64,000 nucleotides of DNA. Origin: Alisma plantago-aquatica (Eukaryota; Streptophyta; Magnoliopsida; Alismatales; Alismataceae). Both the position numbers and the translations under genes were made by a program. The notes below the pieces were generated by a model. That model searched no databases, was not told the DNA's origin, and saw only the letters and a program-made list of their open reading frames with translations. The first letter of the stretch is position 1; each line of letters begins with the position of its first letter. Shown piece after piece: positions 59,301 to 64,000 of the stretch. Location: the NCBI GenBank assembly GCA_963693085.1, contig OY856413.1, forward strand, positions 546,940,879 to 547,004,878, in the 5' to 3' direction.

Positions 59301-59464
59301 AATTTACCATAGTATTCATTTAGTGTTTACTTTATTTCTAAATTTATGTATCCATATGATCAGAATAATAGAGGGAGGTAGCTAAGAGTATTTTAGGCAA
59401 TAATTGAGAAATTATTTATAATATTTTGGTAAGACAAAAATAATGAAAAAATCACTTTGTCACA
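56393..59464 (-). repeat. Right (5') LTR of element C (3072 bp)
   Basis: + strand start TGACGACCCC and end TTTGTCACA. It matches the middle LTR (35797-36712 plus 49184-51281) throughout and is uninterrupted, showing the site later occupied by element B in its sister. A TATA-like box TATTTAAGG lies on the minus strand near 58698-58707. Short frames on either strand are not recognisable genes. Confidence 0.9.
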
Positions 59465-60939
59465 GATACTAATAAACAATGTTATACCATATTATGATTT
59501 TATATTTTTAGAATATCATGTTAATGAGAAAAGCAAGTAGCACTTATCTAATTTTTGATCCAACCACTCTTCAAAAATTTGACACTATCCCATAGGGTTC
59601 CACTCACTCACATGTTCATCATCTTTTTTCTTTCCATTTGACTTCCCATTTCTCTTGTTCGTTAGTAACACTTCTACTTACATGAGGATTCCTGTTTCCT
59701 TCTCCTTGGTTAGTGCAAACATAGGTATGTCAATAGAAATTATATACAAAACAAAGGTATGTCTATGTTTAAATAAAATTATTTCAAAATAAGATATAAG
59801 TAAATATTTCTCATGGCTCTTTGAAAGTAATGTTTATGTGATACTAAAAAAGCATGTCTATAAATTATGAGACTTAGTTTATAGTGGTTTATGTGCTATA
59901 TCTATGAATAATATAGTGTTTTATTTGTTTTGGACTATGCAAGTCATAAGTTAACAACTAAAATTTAGTAAGAATCTAAATGGAATATATATTTAGATTG
60001 AAGGAAACTTTATAATTTATTATTTGAAACCTTTTCTAGAACTGAAAAAATCAACTCTTATATAGTCAACAAATGTATCATAATTAGTTTCTTAGAAGTT
60101 TTTTAAGATTCTATCCGATATGACTTTGTAACACCATATTGTATTTTTAGGGTTGATAACCTAATAAAATCCTAAATAGATAAGTAGACCTCATCCTATA
60201 CAAGTTCCTCTTGAGGTCCATTCAAGAGGGTTCATATATCCTGAAATCCTAATTGATGATTCCATAGACTTCTTCTCAGAGGCAAGTGTTTTCCTTAGTG
60301 GCATGATGTTTTTTGGATCCTGAGGTGCCTACATGTGATTGATTCATGTTTCTAATGTTTTGAGAAGTGTTCACATTTATACAACTATATTCAAAATAGA
60401 CTCTTTGGCATGTGGGTTTGTCATCAAAGATGTATAATTTGATTATACAAGTTGAAGTAATGCAAAAGTAAGTGATAGTATGTTAAGTTTGATTCAGTAT
60501 AACGATTAGGTATTTATGTAGAAGAACTTTATCTAAGTTTAATATTGAGTCTTGTTACAATGACATAGAGGTAATAATTTTTTCAGGATCAATTTTTTAG
60601 GTATAGTAATTTAAAATAGATTGATCGATCTATTAGTGATATTTTATTACAATAATGAATTAATATTAAGCGTACATAGAAATGATAATATGGCCGAGAC
60701 AATTCTTAAACTAAAATTTAATAATATTTGAGTTTATCCATATACCTTAATATAATTAGAGAGGGTTCATATCCAACGTTGGATTATCTTGTTGATTAGG
60801 AATAGAGTGATGAGCAATCCAGGTACAATTACACTCCGCAATGAGTCAGGGGACTTTTTAGTAGTTGGGAGATAGACTAGGGGGGCATTGGTAACTCCAT
60901 GTAGGGAAGATAGAGATCTCTTTATAGTTGGACTCCAAG
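59465..60939. other. Unassigned AT-rich sequence
   Basis: No coding content or repeat that I can match. It separates element C from the Cassandra element. Confidence 0.5.
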
Positions 60940-60944
60940 AGGTA
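60940..60944 (+). repeat. Target-site duplication of Cassandra, left copy (AGGTA)
   Basis: Identical to 61852-61856 on the other side, which fixes both ends of the element. Confidence 0.92.
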
Positions 60945-61234
60945 TGTATCACCCAAGCCCACTGGCCAAGGATCTAGTATAGTTTTCAGAATGACGAATG
61001 GCTCCACAGACCCCCACTAGACTTAACTACACACTTTGTCCTCACTCACACGCAAGCCATGATAAACTTACTTACTCATCACCCATCCTAGTACTACTCT
61101 GGAATGAGCATGTTTAACCACAAAGTTCTTTAGTGATGGCCCCCCATAAGAGGAGGTGCACCTTGGTGATATGGGTAGTCCAATCACTCTTTCATTATCA
61201 TTTTATTTGAGGCCTCAAATCCTGGGATGTTACA
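60945..61234 (-). repeat. Left (3') Cassandra LTR
   Basis: 290 bp. The 5S-like segment is at about 61076-61135 (minus strand). It shows more changes than the right LTR, among them TGTATCA instead of TGTAACA at the outer end. Confidence 0.88.
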
Positions 61235-61560
61235 ATCTCCCTCACTTATGCCCTTTATGTCATGGTAAAGGCTCAATATATGGCCTCATAATCTCTTCCC
61301 CATTATAGTGTAGACCCAAAATGGCCCATGGACACCCAGATCCCATCTACAACTACCAGTGAAAGGGGGGCTCCATCTCATCTCAGCAGATAGTCCTTTC
61401 CAACTTACCTAAACCGCACGACATTCTGGGGCCCACCTACTGAAGGGGAATTGGCTATGATACCATTTGTAACACTCGGGCCCACTTCCCAAGGATCTAT
61501 TAGAGTTTCCAAAATGAGGATTGGCCCCATACTGGATAGGAATTGGCTCTAATACCCATT
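61235..61560 (-). other. Cassandra internal region with partial LTR copy
   Basis: 326 bp without genes. The purine tract is next to the left LTR. The sequence TGTAACACTCGGGCCC at about 61470 with the following 65 bp repeats the start (in + orientation) of the LTR, and it is preceded by its own primer-binding-like GGCTATGATACCA. A second site, GGCTCTAATACCC, lies before the right LTR at 61544-61556. Confidence 0.8.
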
Positions 61561-61851
61561 TGTAACACCCTGGCCAATTGGCCAAGGAACTAGTAGAGTT
61601 TTTAGAATGAAGAATGGCCCCATAGACCACTACTAGCTTTAACTGCATGCTTTGTCCTCACTCATGCATAAGCTAGGATAAAATTCCCTACTGGTCACCC
61701 ATCCTAGTACTACTCTAGGTTGAGCATGCTTAACCACAAAGTTCCTTAGTGATGGACTCCCAGAAGAGGAGGTGCACCTTGGTGATATGGGTAGTCCAAT
61801 AGTTCCTTTTAAGATCATTTTATCTGAGGCCTCAAATATTGGGATGTTACA
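61561..61851 (-). repeat. Right (5') Cassandra LTR
   Basis: 291 bp starting TGTAACACCC on the + strand and ending GATGTTACA. On the minus strand it carries the 5S-like segment next described. Confidence 0.9.
61690..61750 (-). promoter_or_regulatory. 5S rRNA-like segment in the Cassandra LTR
   Basis: On the minus strand AAGTTC, GGTTAAGCATGCTC, GAGTAGTACTAGGATG and GGGTGACCAG appear in the order and spacing of the 5S rRNA internal control region (A box, intermediate element, C box). In Cassandra this segment is known to act as a polymerase III promoter. Not a true 5S gene: the 5' and 3' ends of 5S rRNA are too diverged. Confidence 0.82.
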
Positions 61852-61856
61852 AGGTA

Positions 61857-63400
61857 TGAGAAGTTAGGACTCATGATGTGATGGACAAATGATCCGTATG
61901 ATAGTGTGAAGCATTTAGCACAAGTAGTTTGATCTTCTTGAACATTAATGAAGCATAGGCCAAGATTTTTCCCCGACAACATTCCTTCTTCTTGACTGGT
62001 GAACAAACGTCCTCGTTCGTAGGTCCACATGGTGCGTGAAGACCGGAGGGGTAGGAATTCTGCAACAAAGAATATGCTCTAGTTTGGAACAACAATCTAG
62101 GGCCTCTTATCCCATGGGAAAATTACTATGGTTATGTGATGAACTGCGGTGACTGGAACTAGTGTTGTGCTTATGAGAGAAAAGTACGACACCTATTCTC
62201 CTATCACAAGCTTTAAGAAGATGGTGAGGCACATGGAATACAAAGATAACCCTTTCAGGCATGCCAAAGATATCTAGACAATAATTTAGGCAGTGACTAG
62301 TCTATCCCCTTCCTCCACTGTCATGTGAATCCATGGAGCCTCTACCTAGAAGAGTAGGGACAAAACCTATGACCACTTCTAGGTCATAGAAGTACACCTC
62401 CATATGTCAATATCCATTGAGGCATAAGGTCAACTTTCCTGGTATCCTTGGTTTAGGGCACTCTCCAGCTCCTTGCTGACCTACGCACGCCTACACAAGG
62501 ACATAAGAAATGACATACATGTCGCCAATAAGATGATGAAGTGATGACCATCCCATAGGGTTCAATAGTTTGTTGCAAAGTTCAATTTCTTCTGTGGTCG
62601 GTCCTCATCCCATTCATAGTTTACATTAGTGAGGGGATAGGAGGGGAAACAAGAAGAAGAGGGTGTGGAGACCCATCAGATATGCCATTGTAGAAATTCC
62701 CACATTTACTAGAGAATAGGACCCTACTCCAGAAGAGGACAAATCCAATTCTGGGGACAATGGACCCTGAAAGAGGATGATCTTCCTAGTGACCAATGTA
62801 TAATGCAATGTATGCTCATGCCTTAGTCAATTTTATATACTTCCCATTAACTTATATAAAACATACTAATTAATTGGTTTTTCCTATGGGGTCAAACCTT
62901 TTTATGGTTGTTTATCACGTTTTTGAGATGTAACCAATGGAGAAGGTCCTAAGTCATGATTGATCTTTACTTTCACAAAGTCTAAAAATGAGTATAATTA
63001 GGGTTTAGGTTGCTAATTAAGTAAATTATGGGTTATAATGACATGAAATCAAAGGGTTGAGATTAGGAGTATCTAGAACCAATTGTTCCTACTAAAATTA
63101 GGTAAGTGGTTCATACCTTGGGGTTTCATTATATTGTGTCGTTCAGTTTTGTTTGCATAATCATGTTTAAGTTCATACTATATATGTTGTCATGTGAGCA
63201 CTTCAATGTTTTAAGAGGTATTTATCATATGCAAATCTTAATAAGATTTACTACATTAAGATCTGTGTTAAGACTAGATCAATAAAAGAATATACCATCT
63301 CATGTTCAAGATCAGTAATGAAATTATGGGTCCAAACCCTAAGTAGGTTAAGTTAAGATCATATCAGAATAAGAACTAATAATTAGGTCATACTCATGAA
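61857..63400. other. Unassigned sequence
   Basis: About 1.5 kb without a recognisable gene. Several minus-strand frames of 60-74 codons between 61815 and 62808 show no known domain. Confidence 0.45.
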
Positions 63401-63410
63401 TTTTTTTATG

Positions 63411-63557
63411 GAAGGTTGGTGCCTCATGGTCCCCCTTCACTTTATGAGTTCAAGCCGAAGCCTATTCACTATCAATTTTTTCAATGATGCTATGTTTATT
63501 GGGTTCAAACCCAATCATGTTCACTTTAAGTGTGTCTTGAAGCTTGCACACCTAGTG
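63411..63557 (+). pseudogene. PPR protein fragment (decayed)
   Basis: One frame reads GFKPNHVHFKCVLKLAHLV (63501-63557), which closely resembles the second half of a plant PLS-class pentatricopeptide repeat (GFKPNxVTFxxVLKACAHL). Just upstream, in another frame, GASWSPFTL, a stop, and QAEAYSLSIFSMML resemble the preceding part of the motif (SWxxMIxGY ... EALxLFxxM). A frameshift therefore lies near 63490. PPR proteins bind organellar RNA. No continuation is readable on either side. It may be a captured or eroded host gene piece. Confidence 0.42.
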
Positions 63558-64000
63558 TGTATTATAAGAGTGTATCAACTAAGGTTCATTGAGTAGGTAC
63601 TCTAATAATAATACTTAATCACGTTAAAAATGTATTTTTAAGACATAATTAATGTTTATGCATGTTTGTATCAGTTTCAAGGTTTATTTGAATTATGTTC
63701 ATATATTTACTAAAACCCAACCACTTACAATAAGTTTGTCGAATGCATGGCTATCTGTGGATGAACATAGGTTTTCTACATCAAGGGATATCTCTAAGGA
63801 GGAGGATCACCATATGAGTTCAAGACCTAGTGGGGTTCTATCTATATGATCCAAGAAGGTTCAACCAGTTTACTAGTTATATAATGTATTATTTTCTTTG
63901 TTGTAAGCTTTGTGAAAAGAATGTGTATATGAGAATCAATATTATCATCAATGTATAAATTTATTTTTGTTGTTGCAAGTAATGAAATAAGTTATTTTTG
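63558..64000. other. Unassigned AT-rich sequence to the window edge
   Basis: No recognisable gene or repeat. A 65-codon + strand frame (63652-63849) shows no convincing match. Confidence 0.4.

Larger units (their letters stand above)
34546..59464 (-). mobile_element. Element C: chromovirus array remnant, interrupted by element B
   Basis: On the minus strand the order is LTR (59464-56393), leader, gag, protease, RT, RNase H, integrase, purine tract, LTR (51281-49184 plus 36712-35797, split by element B), a 156 bp leader remnant, and a truncated third LTR (35640-34546). Two LTR-internal junctions therefore exist, one with a complete internal region and one reduced to its leader. This is the same topology as the + strand array at the left of the window. 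The outer flanks (TGTTA and GATAC) do not match, as expected if the ends formed by recombination or deletion. Confidence 0.85.
60945..61851 (-). mobile_element. Cassandra TRIM retrotransposon
   Basis: A 907 bp element with LTRs of 290 and 291 bp, termini TGTAACA or TGTATCA and TGTTACA, and a perfect 5 bp duplication AGGTA (60940-60944 and 61852-61856). On the minus strand each LTR contains a stretch similar to 5S rRNA, including GTAGTACTAGGATGGGTGACC in part, the hallmark of Cassandra. The internal region has no genes, a purine tract (GTGAGGGAGAT) at the left and an iMet-type primer-binding site at the right. It therefore depends on enzymes from other elements. An extra partial LTR lies inside (61472-61536). 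Confidence 0.9.

Noticed and set aside
61080..61740. 5S rRNA genes in tandem
   Set aside because: Only the internal control region is conserved, and the copies lie within LTRs of a Cassandra element flanked by AGGTA.
61857..62860. Possible retroelement or host gene remnant
   Set aside because: No motif could be identified by eye in any frame, so no call is made.

Overview
This window looks like repeat-rich intergenic DNA from a plant nuclear genome, most likely a flowering plant. It is AT-rich and packed with long terminal repeat (LTR) retrotransposons. The evidence is plant-type Ty3/gypsy polyproteins (two chromovirus/Tekay-like elements and one Athila/Tat-like element), tRNA-iMet and tRNA-Asp type primer-binding sites, and a Cassandra element carrying a 5S rRNA-like segment. 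I found no intact host gene; the only host-like trace is a short, frame-broken pentatricopeptide-repeat (PPR) fragment near the right edge. No species can be named from this sequence alone.

Layout. (1) 1-13113 is a head-to-tail array of about 4.03 kb units on the + strand: LTR (about 3370 bp), primer-binding site, a 664 bp internal region without genes, polypurine tract, next LTR. Three LTR-internal periods and a fourth LTR are present; the first LTR is cut by the window edge and the last stops five bases short of its end. (2) 13710-27600 is a minus-strand chromovirus (element A). Its gag, protease, RT, RNase H, integrase and chromodomain are all broken, its left LTR is rearranged by an internal inversion, and its integrase is split by a solo LTR (17033-20801) with a near-perfect 5 bp target-site duplication. 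(3) 27601-34545 is old, gene-free sequence holding a degenerate 273 bp tandem repeat and a decayed short LTR element (30198-33010). (4) 34546-59464 is a minus-strand chromovirus (element C) that also has an array-like form: truncated LTR, 156 bp leader remnant, LTR, full-length internal region, LTR. (5) Inside C's middle LTR sits a complete 12.5 kb Athila-like element B (36713-49183) with a perfect AAAGA target-site duplication. (6) 59465-64000 is mostly unassigned but holds a complete Cassandra TRIM (60945-61851) with a perfect AGGTA duplication and a second, partial LTR inside it, plus the PPR fragment.

How the parts relate. C and A are older hosts. B jumped into C, and the parent of the solo LTR jumped into A's integrase and later collapsed by LTR-LTR recombination. 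The + strand array (1-13113) has nothing to encode its own replication and would have needed enzymes from a relative. The most distinctive observations are the two LTR-internal-LTR arrays, the dense cluster of AAACGGT motifs directly upstream of the TATA box in both LTRs of B, and the Cassandra element with a duplicated LTR fragment. I see no prokaryotic-type system, CRISPR array or tRNA gene.
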